The translations under genes and the position numbers were made by a program. A DNA stretch of 64,000 nt from Berkiella sp963803015 (GTDB lineage Bacteria; Pseudomonadota; Gammaproteobacteria; Berkiellales; Berkiellaceae). The notes below the pieces were generated by a model. The model was not told where the DNA came from and ran no database searches. It saw only the letters and a program-made list of their open reading frames with translations. Positions 45,785 through 54,309 of this stretch are shown piece after piece (within the stretch, counting starts at the first letter, position 1; the number at the start of each line of letters is the position of its first letter). Where the stretch lies: positions 248,001 to 312,000 of the forward strand of contig CAWDKV010000004.1 of NCBI GenBank assembly GCA_963803015.1. The letters run 5' to 3'.

Positions 45785-46978
45785 ATGAAACTTAAAACAT
45801 CCTTAGGGATAGCTTTGCTTTCATTATTCACGCTTTCTCAACCTGTTCAATCAGCACCTGTTCCTATCAAGGCAGAACCACCTGAGATCTCTGCAGATGC
45901 ATTTATTTTAGTAGACTACCAAAGTAATAAAGTATTGGCAGAGAAAGAGCCGGACAAAAGGATTGACCCCGCTAGCTTAACCAAAATGATGTCGGTCTAT
46001 GTGGTCGATAACGAACTTGCCAGTGGCAAAATCACCTTGAATGATGAGGTGCCAATTAGTGAGTCCGCCTGGAAAACCGAAGGCTCTCGTATGTTTGTGC
46101 AAGTCGGTAACAAGCTCCCCGTTAAAGATCTCTTAAATGGTGTCATCATCCAGTCAGGTAATGATGCGACAGTTGCCCTCGCTGAATATGTGGCCGGGAC
46201 TGAAGCTTCGTTTGCAGGGATGATGAATCAATATGCTAAAAAACTTGGCATGACTAACACCCATTTTGCGAATGCAACCGGGATCCCAAACCCTGATCAC
46301 TATACAACGGCGCGTGATTTAAGCCTTTTATCCCGAGCGCTTATCAGAGATTTTCCCAAAACCTATAAAATTTATTCTGAAAAATGGTTTACCTATAACA
46401 ATATCAAACAACCTAATCGTAACCGCTTGTTATGGATTGAACCCTACGTTGATGGGATCAAGACCGGGCACTCTAGTACAGCGGGCTATTGCTTAGCAGC
46501 CTCAGGAGAAAAGGACGGTATGCGCCTTATCTCTGTGGTTTTAGGCGCGCAATCCGATAAAGAGCGCACCAACCAAACCTTGAGTTTATTACGATATGGT
46601 TATCGTTTCTTTGAAACTCGTCGCCTTTTCTCTGCCAACACAATGGTAAATGAACCTCGAGTTTGGATGGGAGCCCGTAAAAAGGTGAAATTAGGATTGA
46701 AAGAAGATCTCTTCATTACACTGCCGCAAGGGCAATACTCTAGCCTTGAAGCTAAAATGAACATCAGTAAAGAAATTACAGCCCCAGTGAAAAAAGGCGA
46801 AAGCCATGGCAGCCTAGTTGTCATGTTGGGAGATACCCTGATAGCAGAAACTCCTTTGATTGCCATAGAAGATGTGAAAGCAGGATCAATGTGGGAAAGA
46901 TTCACTGATTATCTCAGTTTAAATATCAGTAAAATGTTAAGTAGTAAGGATACTGCTAGCGCTGAAAAAGCATCGTGA
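45785..46978 (+). CDS. dacA: D-alanyl-D-alanine carboxypeptidase (PBP5/6 type)
   Basis: Trims pentapeptides. 397 residues with a signal peptide, SLTK (64-67), SGN (124-126) and KTG (226-228), and a C-terminal beta domain plus amphipathic membrane-binding helix near the end. Follows rlpA by 55 nt. The usual ybeD gene is absent after it; a 26-bp palindrome takes its place. Confidence 0.95.
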   Translation: MKLKTSLGIALLSLFTLSQPVQSAPVPIKAEPPEISADAFILVDYQSNKVLAEKEPDKRIDPASLTKMMSVYVVDNELASGKITLNDEVPISESAWKTEGSRMFVQVGNKLPVKDLLNGVIIQSGNDATVALAEYVAGTEASFAGMMNQYAKKLGMTNTHFANATGIPNPDHYTTARDLSLLSRALIRDFPKTYKIYSEKWFTYNNIKQPNRNRLLWIEPYVDGIKTGHSSTAGYCLAASGEKDGMRLISVVLGAQSDKERTNQTLSLLRYGYRFFETRRLFSANTMVNEPRVWMGARKKVKLGLKEDLFITLPQGQYSSLEAKMNISKEITAPVKKGESHGSLVVMLGDTLIAETPLIAIEDVKAGSMWERFTDYLSLNISKMLSSKDTASAEKAS

Positions 46979-46990
46979 TGATTTGCGAAA

Positions 46991-47016
46991 CGAAAACGCG
47001 TCATGACGCGTTTTCG
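46991..47016. repeat. 26-bp perfect palindrome between dacA and lipB
   Basis: CGAAAACGCGTCA and its exact complement, without spacer. It ends at the first possible lipB start. As RNA it would form a hairpin just upstream of the lipB ribosome site; as DNA it could bind a dimeric regulator. No T-tract follows, so a plain terminator is less likely. Confidence 0.6.
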
Positions 47017-47660
47017 TGATGGTAATGATGATGACTATCGATCTCCGTATTTTCCCAAGTTTGCAGTCCTACCCCGACATCTTTCACCAAATGCAAGCCT
47101 ACACCACAAACCGTGAGGAGAACTCTCCTGACGCGCTGTGGTTATTAGAGCATTCCCCCGTTTTCACTCAAGGACAAGCGGGCAAAAAAGAGCATATTTT
47201 AGACGCGGGAAATATTCCTATCGTGCAAAGTGATAGAGGTGGACAAGTAACCTATCATGGTCCTGGGCAACTCGTCGTCTATACTTTGTTTGATTTAAAG
47301 CGTTTAGGATTAAACATTAAGCGCTTTGTACAAAAATTAGAAATGAGTATTATCCTTTTATTAAAAGGGTATGGGATAACCGGAAAAACGCAGGAAGGAG
47401 CGCCGGGTGTTTATATCGAAGCAGCCAAAATTTGCTCTTTAGGATTACGGATCCGCAAAGGCTATGCTTATCATGGCTTTGCCTTGAATGTCGATATGGA
47501 TCTCTCTCCTTTCTCGCAAATTAATCCTTGTGGTTTTAAACAATTGAAAATGACACAACTAAAAGATTTTCTGCCACATATCACATTGGAGCAAGCAAGA
47601 GCGGATTTAATCCCGCTTCTCTTAGCAAAACTCACCCAACCTGAGGAGTCATTGTTGTGA
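47016..47660 (+). CDS. lipB: Octanoyl-[acyl-carrier-protein] transferase LipB
   Basis: Transfers octanoate from ACP to lipoyl domains. Up to 214 residues; the start is unclear because GTG 47016 is followed by several in-frame ATGs (47019, 47025, 47028, 47031) and none has a strong ribosome site. Motifs are RGGQVTYHGPGQLV, the catalytic Lys in AKICSLGLRI, and the catalytic Cys in INPCGF. Overlaps lipA by 4 nt (GTGA). Confidence 0.95.
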   Translation: MMVMMMTIDLRIFPSLQSYPDIFHQMQAYTTNREENSPDALWLLEHSPVFTQGQAGKKEHILDAGNIPIVQSDRGGQVTYHGPGQLVVYTLFDLKRLGLNIKRFVQKLEMSIILLLKGYGITGKTQEGAPGVYIEAAKICSLGLRIRKGYAYHGFALNVDMDLSPFSQINPCGFKQLKMTQLKDFLPHITLEQARADLIPLLLAKLTQPEESLL

Positions 47661-48610
47661 CCGATTACGATCCTTTAAAAAAACAACGTGGGGAAGAAAA
47701 ATTTGCCAGGATCCCAATTAAAATTGTGCCCACGACGCCCGATACCAGAAAAAGAATTCCAGATTGGATCAGAATAAAAGCGCCAACCAATTCCAAAGTT
47801 GCAGAGCTTAAAAGTTTACTGCGCGAAAACCGTTTAGTCACTGTTTGCGAAGAAGCAGCTTGCCCTAACTTAAGTGAGTGCTTTAGCCACGGGACAGCGA
47901 CTTTTATGATAATGGGAGATAAGTGTACGCGCCGTTGCACTTTTTGCGATGTTGCGCATGGCAGACCTGATCCTTTAGATCCAGATGAGCCACAAAATCT
48001 AGCCAATGCTCTTGAAAAAATGGGTTTGAAATATGTGGTTATCACCTCAGTCGATAGAGATGATCTCCGAGATGGCGGGGCTAATCATTTTGCAGAGTGT
48101 ATTCAAGCTGCTAAAGCACGCTGCCCACAAACAAAAATTGAAATTTTAGTGCCTGATTTTCGTGGCAGGATGGAAATCGCTTTAGATAATTTAAGTCAAG
48201 CTCTTCCTGATGTATTCAATCATAATCTAGAAACCATTTCTCGCTTATACAAAGAAGTGCGCCCCGGCTCGGATTACAAATGGTCTTTAACCCTTATCCA
48301 AAAATTCAAAGCACGCTTCCCTCACATCCCAACCAAATCTGGCATCATGCTAGGCTTAGGAGAAACGCATGAGGAAGTGCTTGAAGTGTTAAAAGACTTA
48401 CGCGCTCATGATTGCGACATGTTAACCTTAGGTCAATACTTGCAACCCAGTCGCTTTCACATGCCAGTCTCGCGTTATGTCCCTCCTGCAGAGTTTGCAG
48501 AGCTGCGAGAAAAAGCCTTAGCAATGGGTTTTTCGAATGTAGCCAGTGGCCCGCTTGTACGTTCTTCTTACCATGCTGACTTACAAGCCAAGGGAGAAGA
48601 GGTGCGGTGA
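47657..48610 (+). CDS. lipA: Lipoyl synthase
   Basis: Radical-SAM enzyme that inserts sulfur into octanoyl domains. 317 residues with the sacrificial-cluster cysteines Cys64, Cys69 and Cys75, the radical-SAM cysteines Cys90, Cys94 and Cys97 (CTRRCTFC), and the terminal RSSY. GTG 47657 is coupled to lipB. Confidence 0.97.
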   Translation: MTDYDPLKKQRGEEKFARIPIKIVPTTPDTRKRIPDWIRIKAPTNSKVAELKSLLRENRLVTVCEEAACPNLSECFSHGTATFMIMGDKCTRRCTFCDVAHGRPDPLDPDEPQNLANALEKMGLKYVVITSVDRDDLRDGGANHFAECIQAAKARCPQTKIEILVPDFRGRMEIALDNLSQALPDVFNHNLETISRLYKEVRPGSDYKWSLTLIQKFKARFPHIPTKSGIMLGLGETHEEVLEVLKDLRAHDCDMLTLGQYLQPSRFHMPVSRYVPPAEFAELREKALAMGFSNVASGPLVRSSYHADLQAKGEEVR

Positions 48611-48636
48611 CGCGCTCCCTGCTTCCTTCTCCGATC

Positions 48637-48659
48637 CCTTCTCCCCTTGTGGGAGAAGG
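48637..48659. repeat. REP-like hairpin after lipA
   Basis: CCTTCTCCC and GGGAGAAGG with a 5-nt loop, 26 nt after the lipA stop. The same design appears at 2096-2195, 57594-57622 and 63851-63900. May serve as a terminator or mRNA stabiliser. Confidence 0.5.
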
Positions 48660-48850
48660 TTAGGATGAGGTACAAAAACTCTGCTTTAACACCTACAGGG
48701 TTAGTTTAAAAACTACGATTTCCGCTGAATGACAGTATCTTTTGGCAAATTAACTATGGTAGAAAATCAACACTTCTTATTTGGATGTTAAGAAGTGCGA
48801 ATCGACTAACCGCCCTAAAATTTATCGTCAATTGCAAGAAGGAATGTAGT

Positions 48851-49270
48851 ATGCCAATTGCCAATTTATTGCACCAATTACAAGAATGTATTGCTACCCA
48901 AGAAAATGCCACCGCTTGCGGGAATGCTGTAATAGATTCTATGCGAAATAACCTCATTGCCACAGGATTAGGCACAGCAGTAGCCTTTGCAGTTCCTGTT
49001 CTTATTTGGCAACGCCACAATATTGCTAGCGCTTTGTCGGGGAAAAAAACTGTACAACCTCCTGCTTCTCATAAGGATACTACCAAGAATGCCAATGGCG
49101 AAGCTCCCCCTCCTTCAAGTGAGGCAGCAACCACTCAGCTAACAGGAGCAAACCCAGCTGCAAATACTGATGACACCACAAGTCATACAGAGACTCCTGC
49201 TTCTCCTCCTCCTTCAAAAGTAAGGAGTAGACCAGGCTCCAGAAGTGGCTCTCCTCACAACCCCTCATAA
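48851..49270 (+). CDS. Single-pass membrane protein with Pro/Ser/Thr-rich tail
   Basis: 139 residues from ATG 48851, which has AAGGA upstream; the open frame back to 48785 has no ribosome site. One membrane segment lies at about 34-53 (IATGLGTAVAFAVPVLIW), after a short helical N-terminus with three cysteines or so. The tail (60-139) is low-complexity Pro/Ser/Thr/Ala and ends RSRPGSRSGSPHNPS. Followed by a strong terminator. Function unknown; an exported or host-membrane protein is possible. Confidence 0.6.
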   Translation: MPIANLLHQLQECIATQENATACGNAVIDSMRNNLIATGLGTAVAFAVPVLIWQRHNIASALSGKKTVQPPASHKDTTKNANGEAPPPSSEAATTQLTGANPAANTDDTTSHTETPASPPPSKVRSRPGSRSGSPHNPS

Positions 49271-49671
49271 GTTATCTTTCATTTGTTAACTGATAGTGCG
49301 GGCTTAGTGTCCGCACTTTTTTATACCTTCTTGGCAAATCACAATAACTGTAAAATAAACCAGTCTCCTACTTACGCGCATTTCATTTATAATGCAGCTT
49401 CCTTTACAAATCATATAACGAAAATCAGAACTGCTTTTTATGCTGATTTCAGCAAACATTCTCACTAAGATAAATGCATTTTTCTAAAGGTTTATAGGTA
49501 GTTAATTTAGTAAGATGAAAATTTGTGAGTCAAAATGCCGTTTTTATTTTCTTTGTAAGCTTAACTGTGGTAAAAAGTGCCATCTTCAATGCAGTACTAG
49601 AAGATATCAAAAAACCCAGAAAAGTAACCCTTAGTAATTGGATATTTTTCTAGCCAATAAGGATCAAGATT
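49271..49671. other. Gene-free region after the 48851 gene
   Basis: 401 bases. It begins with an intrinsic terminator (49296-49322) and is otherwise AT-rich, without a credible gene. It must hold the promoter of the 49672 gene. Confidence 0.5.
49296..49322 (+). terminator. Intrinsic terminator of the 48851 gene
   Basis: GTGCGG, a 9-nt loop, CCGCAC, then six T. 25 nt after the stop codon. Confidence 0.85.
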
Positions 49672-50553
49672 ATGAACAATACACTGGTAACAGCAGCAAA
49701 AGAAACAGCAGAACTAGCCGCTCCGAAGGCTAAGGTCGTCCTTGCAGATGCTGCAACAGGCTCTAGTGCTACAACATTTATGCCAAGCTTCCTCAGTTTC
49801 AACACGAATTCCTTAAAGAGTTATCTGCCCTCTTTCTCTGCTCCGCAATGGCTGAAATCTCTGGGGAATTTTAATGCCACAGCGGCGTTAGAAAGCACCA
49901 CCGCGTCTATGGGAAATGCTAAAGATGCGACTGTAAAAGCACTAGGAGATGCGCTTTCTGCTGTCATTCCAGATGCGATTGAAAATGCCGCCAAAGCTCA
50001 TCCTGCTGTGGCTGGTTTCGTCGCAGGTGCCAGTGTTGTAGGTGCAGTTGCTTATCGTAAAGAAATAAAAGACGGCGTCACCGCAGGTGTAAGCTCCGCA
50101 ACTGCTTATGCAAAAGACTATGCCGCTGAGAGATTTGGGATAGGAAAAAAGAAGGTTGCTCCTAAAGCACCAGCGAAAGAAGAGCCAGCAGCGCCCACAA
50201 GCCCAGCTCCAATCCCTGTAGCTGTCGTTGTTAGCCCATCATCAGCAGCAGTAAAACAGCCATCCCCCCCTAAATCTGAAGCATGGGGCGCTTCGTTTCT
50301 ACCAAGCTTTATGCAAAGAGGGTCAACGTCACAACCTGCAACTGCTGCTCCTACAAAAACATCGCCAGCTACTCCTGGAACGTCACCAGCATCAGCAGCG
50401 TCGACTTCTACGTCGCCAGCTGGAATGTCACCAAGAAAGCCTCTTATACAGCCTGATCTTGCTAAAGCACTTGCTGCTACAAACGGTGCTGTTAAAGATA
50501 CAGATGTCGTGCAAAGCGGCGCCAAGGTTAAAAAGAGACAACGAGCAGGGTAA
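49672..50553 (+). CDS. Ala/Ser/Pro-rich protein with LPSF repeats, candidate effector
   Basis: 293 residues of no family I recognise. AAGGA precedes the ATG. The motif (M/L)PSF appears three times (about residues 38, 57 and 213), twice near Trp or Phe-rich context. A hydrophobic helix lies at about 107-125 (HPAVAGFVAGASVVGAVAY). Residues 160-265 are Pro/Ala/Ser/Thr low-complexity with SPA repeats. The C-terminus is basic (KVKKRQRAG), a possible nuclear signal. Composition resembles that of the 48851 protein; both may be host-directed. Confidence 0.65.
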   Translation: MNNTLVTAAKETAELAAPKAKVVLADAATGSSATTFMPSFLSFNTNSLKSYLPSFSAPQWLKSLGNFNATAALESTTASMGNAKDATVKALGDALSAVIPDAIENAAKAHPAVAGFVAGASVVGAVAYRKEIKDGVTAGVSSATAYAKDYAAERFGIGKKKVAPKAPAKEEPAAPTSPAPIPVAVVVSPSSAAVKQPSPPKSEAWGASFLPSFMQRGSTSQPATAAPTKTSPATPGTSPASAASTSTSPAGMSPRKPLIQPDLAKALAATNGAVKDTDVVQSGAKVKKRQRAG

Positions 50554-50621
50554 CACCCCTCCCTCCCGAGGGCGAGAGATGCAGGGATGCTCCCTCGCTG
50601 GGTAGAAGGATGAAAATTTCC

Positions 50622-51065
50622 TTACTCTTCTTCAACACTGATTTTGCGCTGCGTTTTGCTTTCTTTCGCTTTTGGTAGTTGCAGAGTCAACACACCGTGC
50701 TTAACCTTCGCTGCAATGCTATTTTCATCAATGGATTCAGGCAAAGTAAACTTCCTATAAAATTTACCGCTCACCCGCTCTAGGTGATAATGATTCTCAC
50801 CTTTTTCTTCTTTACTGATTTGCCTCTCGCCTTTAATCGAGAGGATCTTGTCTTCCATATCAATAGTAATGTCTTTTGGCTCTACACCAGGGACATCCAT
50901 ATAAACAATAAAAGCCTCATTCGTTTCTTTCACATCGACCTTAGGCTGCCAAGCTGTTTCGGTTTGTCTATCCAAGGGTGATGACTTACAACCCATAATA
51001 AATGGCAAAAGATCTTGTTGTAATTCCCTCAAAAACGATGCACTAGGATAATGTACTGTACTCAT
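50622..51065 (-). CDS. Small heat-shock protein (Hsp20)
   Basis: ATP-independent holdase that keeps unfolded proteins soluble. 147 residues with an alpha-crystallin domain (about 38-135; VDVKETNEAFIVYMDVPGV, GKFYRKFTLPE, HGVLTLQLPK) and a C-terminal ISV anchor motif. GGAGG precedes the ATG. A near-consensus sigma-32 promoter lies upstream. Confidence 0.95.
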   Translation of the reverse strand: MSTVHYPSASFLRELQQDLLPFIMGCKSSPLDRQTETAWQPKVDVKETNEAFIVYMDVPGVEPKDITIDMEDKILSIKGERQISKEEKGENHYHLERVSGKFYRKFTLPESIDENSIAAKVKHGVLTLQLPKAKESKTQRKISVEEE

Positions 51066-51106
51066 AACTAACCTCCATTAGGTTTATTCAACACTTCCAA
51101 TACAGA

Positions 51107-51134
51107 ACATGGGGGCGCGTTCCCTCTTTTCAAG
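51107..51134 (-). promoter_or_regulatory. Sigma-32 (heat-shock) promoter of the Hsp20 gene
   Basis: Read on the minus strand: CTTGAAA (51134-51128), a 13-nt spacer, CCCCATGT (51114-51107), matching the RpoH consensus CTTGAAA-N13-CCCCATNT. It lies about 40 nt before the start codon. Regulation by RpoH is therefore predicted. Confidence 0.85.
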
Positions 51135-51272
51135 TCTGCCCTAAAAAAAAAGAGAGCCTCTCCCACACAAATCGCCAGTAACGCCGAGAAATAGCGCAAA
51201 AATCCTATTTCTTTTTAGTATTTGCTATGCTAATTTACGCGTCTTTCAACCACGAAATGAGGAAACGCGACT

Positions 51273-51752
51273 ATGACCGCAAGGAAAAAAGTAACTAAAT
51301 CAGCAAGGACTGCTCCCGCCAAAGCCAAACCAGCCTCTAAAGCTAAAAAAGCAAGTAGCTCAGCTAAAGCCCATGCTACTCCTAAAGCTGCACAAAGAAT
51401 GACAAGTGGTGCTAGCTTAAAATTACCTTCCAAAGTAATTACAGATAAACAAACCAAAGCGCAAATTTTTGCTGAGCTCGCTGAAATTGCTCAAATTTCA
51501 AAATCAGATGTGAAAAATGTTCTCACTGCTTTAAGAAACGTTATTGAAAGACATCTCAAAATAAAAGGCTCAGGCAATTTAACCCTGCCAGAACTCGGTA
51601 TTAAAGTTCGTCGCATTCAAAAGAAAGCAACGAAAGCGAGAATGGGTCGCAATCCTTTCACTGGCGAAGAAATTCAAATCCCAGCCAAACCAGCTAGAAA
51701 GTCAGTCAAGGTAAGTGCTTTGAAAACATTGAAAGCCATTATCGAAGCTTAA
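51273..51752 (+). CDS. HU/IHF-family DNA-binding protein with histone-H1-like N-tail
   Basis: 159 residues. The first 45 are Lys/Ala/Ser/Thr/Pro low-complexity with KPASKAKKASS-type units, as in histone H1 or AlgP/HctB-type proteins. Residues 60-158 form an HU-like domain: QIFAELAEIAQISKSDVKNVL, LPELGIKVRR (the family usually has GFG here) and RMGRNPFTGEEIQIPAK, the DNA-binding arm motif. A nucleoid role is likely. The gene stands alone and has a strong terminator. Confidence 0.9.
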   Translation: MTARKKVTKSARTAPAKAKPASKAKKASSSAKAHATPKAAQRMTSGASLKLPSKVITDKQTKAQIFAELAEIAQISKSDVKNVLTALRNVIERHLKIKGSGNLTLPELGIKVRRIQKKATKARMGRNPFTGEEIQIPAKPARKSVKVSALKTLKAIIEA

Positions 51753-51762
51753 ACATAGGCGC

Positions 51763-51792
51763 AGGCATGCAAACACTTTGCATGCCTTTTTT
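51763..51792 (+). terminator. Intrinsic terminator after the HU-like gene
   Basis: AGGCATGCAAA, loop CAC, TTTGCATGCCT, then T run. An 11-bp perfect stem, 11 nt after the stop. Confidence 0.9.
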
Positions 51793-51870
51793 GTGTCGGA
51801 AAATACCCTCAATTCTGTTACACTCTGTCGTGTTTTCCTATATCCAACCCTTAGGGAATAAGGAGTGTCA

Positions 51871-53694
51871 ATGGCAGTCAACGGCCCCTCTCCTGATAAT
51901 TCAAGCAAAAGCGAAAATCCTAACTCTAATACTACTCAAGACGCGATGGACCCAGAAATTGAGAGATTACAATCGCTTTCTTTGCAAGAAAATCAAAGAC
52001 GATTGTCTGCCCCTCCAGCAGAAAAAAATGAACAACAACCTCAAAGACGGAGTTTTCTCAGGCCTAAGAGCATAAGCTGGTTAAGTGGCAGAGGTGGCAG
52101 TGCTATTACAGCAGCAGCCTCTCCCACTCCTGTACCTAGCAGCCCACCACCAAGCCGAGCCCAAACCCTAGAGCAATTAAAAACGAATCACCTGAATTTG
52201 CTAGCAACAGCTAAAAAAATAGAAGAAGAACTGCAAAAACTGCAACCACAAAGGATCAGCCGAATGGGAGGAGAGATAGCCTCTTTGCCCGGAGCGAATA
52301 TCTCATCTCTAGAAGAAACACTCGTACTATTATGCTCTGCAACTTCCTCTGAAAGAAATTATAAAATTGACAATCTCATTGGTCTCTCTGAAATATATCG
52401 CTTTCAAGACCTTCTGCTGCACTTTTTAACGCTTTTTTCACGATTTTCATTAGCAGAACAATGCCAAGGCTTGCGTTTACTTTCAGATCTTATTTTGCAT
52501 GATAGATTTAATAATGAATATATTGATCCTGATTTCTTCAAACAGTTAAAACCACTCTTTGAACCTCATTTCGTTCGCCTTAGCCCTTTATTTGAAAAGA
52601 TGGTTGCTGCTAAAAGCCAAGGCCTTCTATTACACAAGACCTTGGCTTCACTTAACTTTTTTGAGGGCACGAAACATCTCAAATCTTTTGCTGAACTCTT
52701 CCCAGCAACCCTAAAAAATAGCGAAATAGAAAAGAAGGCACACGCTATAGCACAAGAATTACGAGCTGTGTCCTTACAATTTCGAGAAATCCATCCCTCT
52801 GAGTTCCGAAATAAAGCATGGGAAGACGCTAATACAAAAATGCTGACATCCCCGACGCTTGTGCAACAATTGACGCTATCCAATAAAATTTCCTGCTTTT
52901 TAATCGATAGGATTTTAAGTGCTCAAACGCCAACACAACGGCGTTATGTTGTAAAATTAATTATTCTTATCTTAAAAGATCTCACCGACGAAAAACAATT
53001 GCTCGATTTTAACTCCGGCATGGCTGTGCTGGCTTCGCTTAATATGAGTTATGTCACCCGTTTAAACTTAATCTCCGAACTGAAAGAAAAATATCAAAAT
53101 ATCTTCAACCATGCCACTGCATTATTTTCTGAAGCAAAAAATTTCCATATTTTACGCGCTCAATCACGTTGTCCGCGCTGCATCCCTTTTTTAGGAGTCA
53201 TACTCAGAGATATAACCTTTGCCCACGATGGCAATCCTACAAATTTACTCAAGAGAGCAGAAACCAAAGCACCCATTTACACTGAATTATACTCACATTT
53301 AGATGCATTAAACGAGATTAGGGATATTGTCCCACAAACAAACTTATTGCAGGCATTAAATGACACCCCTAAGATAGAGGATTGTGACCAGAGATTTACA
53401 GAACTTTCTGAGAGAATCAAACCAAAAACGACGCCGTCGGTTTTATTTGAAGATGCTCCAACATTTACCCCCATTTACGCAGCAGCCTCTGGAGCAATTA
53501 CACCTCTTCCTCCTTCTTTAGCAGCAGCAGCACCTGCGCCTCTTCTTCCTCCTTCCCCCTTAGCTTCTGTCACATCCGCTCTTCCTTCCTCGGCAGCAAT
53601 AGCCACTCCGCTACTCCCGCTCTCTTCTCACCCAGAAAATGGAAGAGCCGCGAACCGAGCATCATCAAGGAAAAGTTTGCTTCTTCGCAAATAA
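51871..53694 (+). CDS. RasGEF (CDC25-type) domain protein, candidate effector
   Basis: 607 residues from ATG 51871, 5 nt after AAGGAG (a GTG at 51865 is too close). N-terminus: disordered, Pro/Ser-rich. Residues about 148-230 are helical and could be a REM/RasGEF_N-like domain. Residues about 285-500 match the RasGEF catalytic domain in order: LQFREIHPSEFRNKAW, the NKISCFLIDRILS helix, FNSGMAVLASL with VTRL (FNS at 380-382), NFHILRAQ, and PRCIPFLGVILRDITF followed by GNP. These correspond to the conserved blocks of Sos/CDC25 proteins. The tail (about 530-600) is Pro/Ala/Ser-rich with a basic end. No signal peptide. RasGEF domains are eukaryotic and otherwise found in a few Legionella-type effectors; host small-GTPase activation is the likely role. 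Confidence 0.88.
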   Translation: MAVNGPSPDNSSKSENPNSNTTQDAMDPEIERLQSLSLQENQRRLSAPPAEKNEQQPQRRSFLRPKSISWLSGRGGSAITAAASPTPVPSSPPPSRAQTLEQLKTNHLNLLATAKKIEEELQKLQPQRISRMGGEIASLPGANISSLEETLVLLCSATSSERNYKIDNLIGLSEIYRFQDLLLHFLTLFSRFSLAEQCQGLRLLSDLILHDRFNNEYIDPDFFKQLKPLFEPHFVRLSPLFEKMVAAKSQGLLLHKTLASLNFFEGTKHLKSFAELFPATLKNSEIEKKAHAIAQELRAVSLQFREIHPSEFRNKAWEDANTKMLTSPTLVQQLTLSNKISCFLIDRILSAQTPTQRRYVVKLIILILKDLTDEKQLLDFNSGMAVLASLNMSYVTRLNLISELKEKYQNIFNHATALFSEAKNFHILRAQSRCPRCIPFLGVILRDITFAHDGNPTNLLKRAETKAPIYTELYSHLDALNEIRDIVPQTNLLQALNDTPKIEDCDQRFTELSERIKPKTTPSVLFEDAPTFTPIYAAASGAITPLPPSLAAAAPAPLLPPSPLASVTSALPSSAAIATPLLPLSSHPENGRAANRASSRKSLLLRK

Positions 53695-53697
53695 GAA

Positions 53698-54309
53698 TCA
53701 AACGCCCCAGCGTTTACTTAGCGTATGCGGGACATTGACTTGATCTAGGATGCGCGCCACCACAAAATCGACAATCTCTTCAACTTTCGTAGGTCGAAAA
53801 TAAAAACCAGGATTAGCAGCTAAAATACAAACACCTTGTTTTGCTAAACTTAACATATGCTCAAGGTGAATGACCGAAAAGGGCATCTCTCGGATCACTA
53901 ACACTAATTTTCCTTGCTCTTTAATCACGACATCCGCAGCACGCTCTAATAAATTGTTACTGGCACCAAGCGCAATAGCAGATAAACACCCCGCACTACA
54001 TGGACAAACAATCATGGTTTTTGGTGCACCCGTCCCACTTGCTAAAGGGGATGACCACTGGTCTTTACTATAAACCTGAATTTGCCCAGGCGCCGCTTTA
54101 ACATAATGCGTTAAATATTCTGCTATTTTTTGCGGATTCCCTGGTAGTTCTAAATCTGTTTCATCTCGAATCACCAGATGTCCGGCGGGAGAGATGACTA
54201 ATGAGACTTGCACTTTCGCTTGCACTAATTGCTCTAGGCAACGCAAACCATAAAAGGCACCGGAAGCACCCGCAAAAGCCAGTGTCACTTCTTGTGGTAT
54301 CTCTCTCAT
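53698..54309 (-). CDS. ubiX: Flavin prenyltransferase UbiX
   Basis: Makes prenylated FMN, the cofactor of the UbiD decarboxylase in ubiquinone synthesis. 203 residues with GASGAFYG near the N-terminus, VISPAGH and the central CPCSAGCLSAIALG. The ATG overlaps the mpl stop (ATGA). Convergent with the RasGEF gene, 3 nt apart. Confidence 0.95.
   Translation of the reverse strand: MREIPQEVTLAFAGASGAFYGLRCLEQLVQAKVQVSLVISPAGHLVIRDETDLELPGNPQKIAEYLTHYVKAAPGQIQVYSKDQWSSPLASGTGAPKTMIVCPCSAGCLSAIALGASNNLLERAADVVIKEQGKLVLVIREMPFSVIHLEHMLSLAKQGVCILAANPGFYFRPTKVEEIVDFVVARILDQVNVPHTLSKRWGV

Noticed and set aside
49283..49468. 61-residue open frame after the 48851 gene
   Set aside because: It runs through a strong intrinsic terminator and has no ribosome site or recognisable composition.
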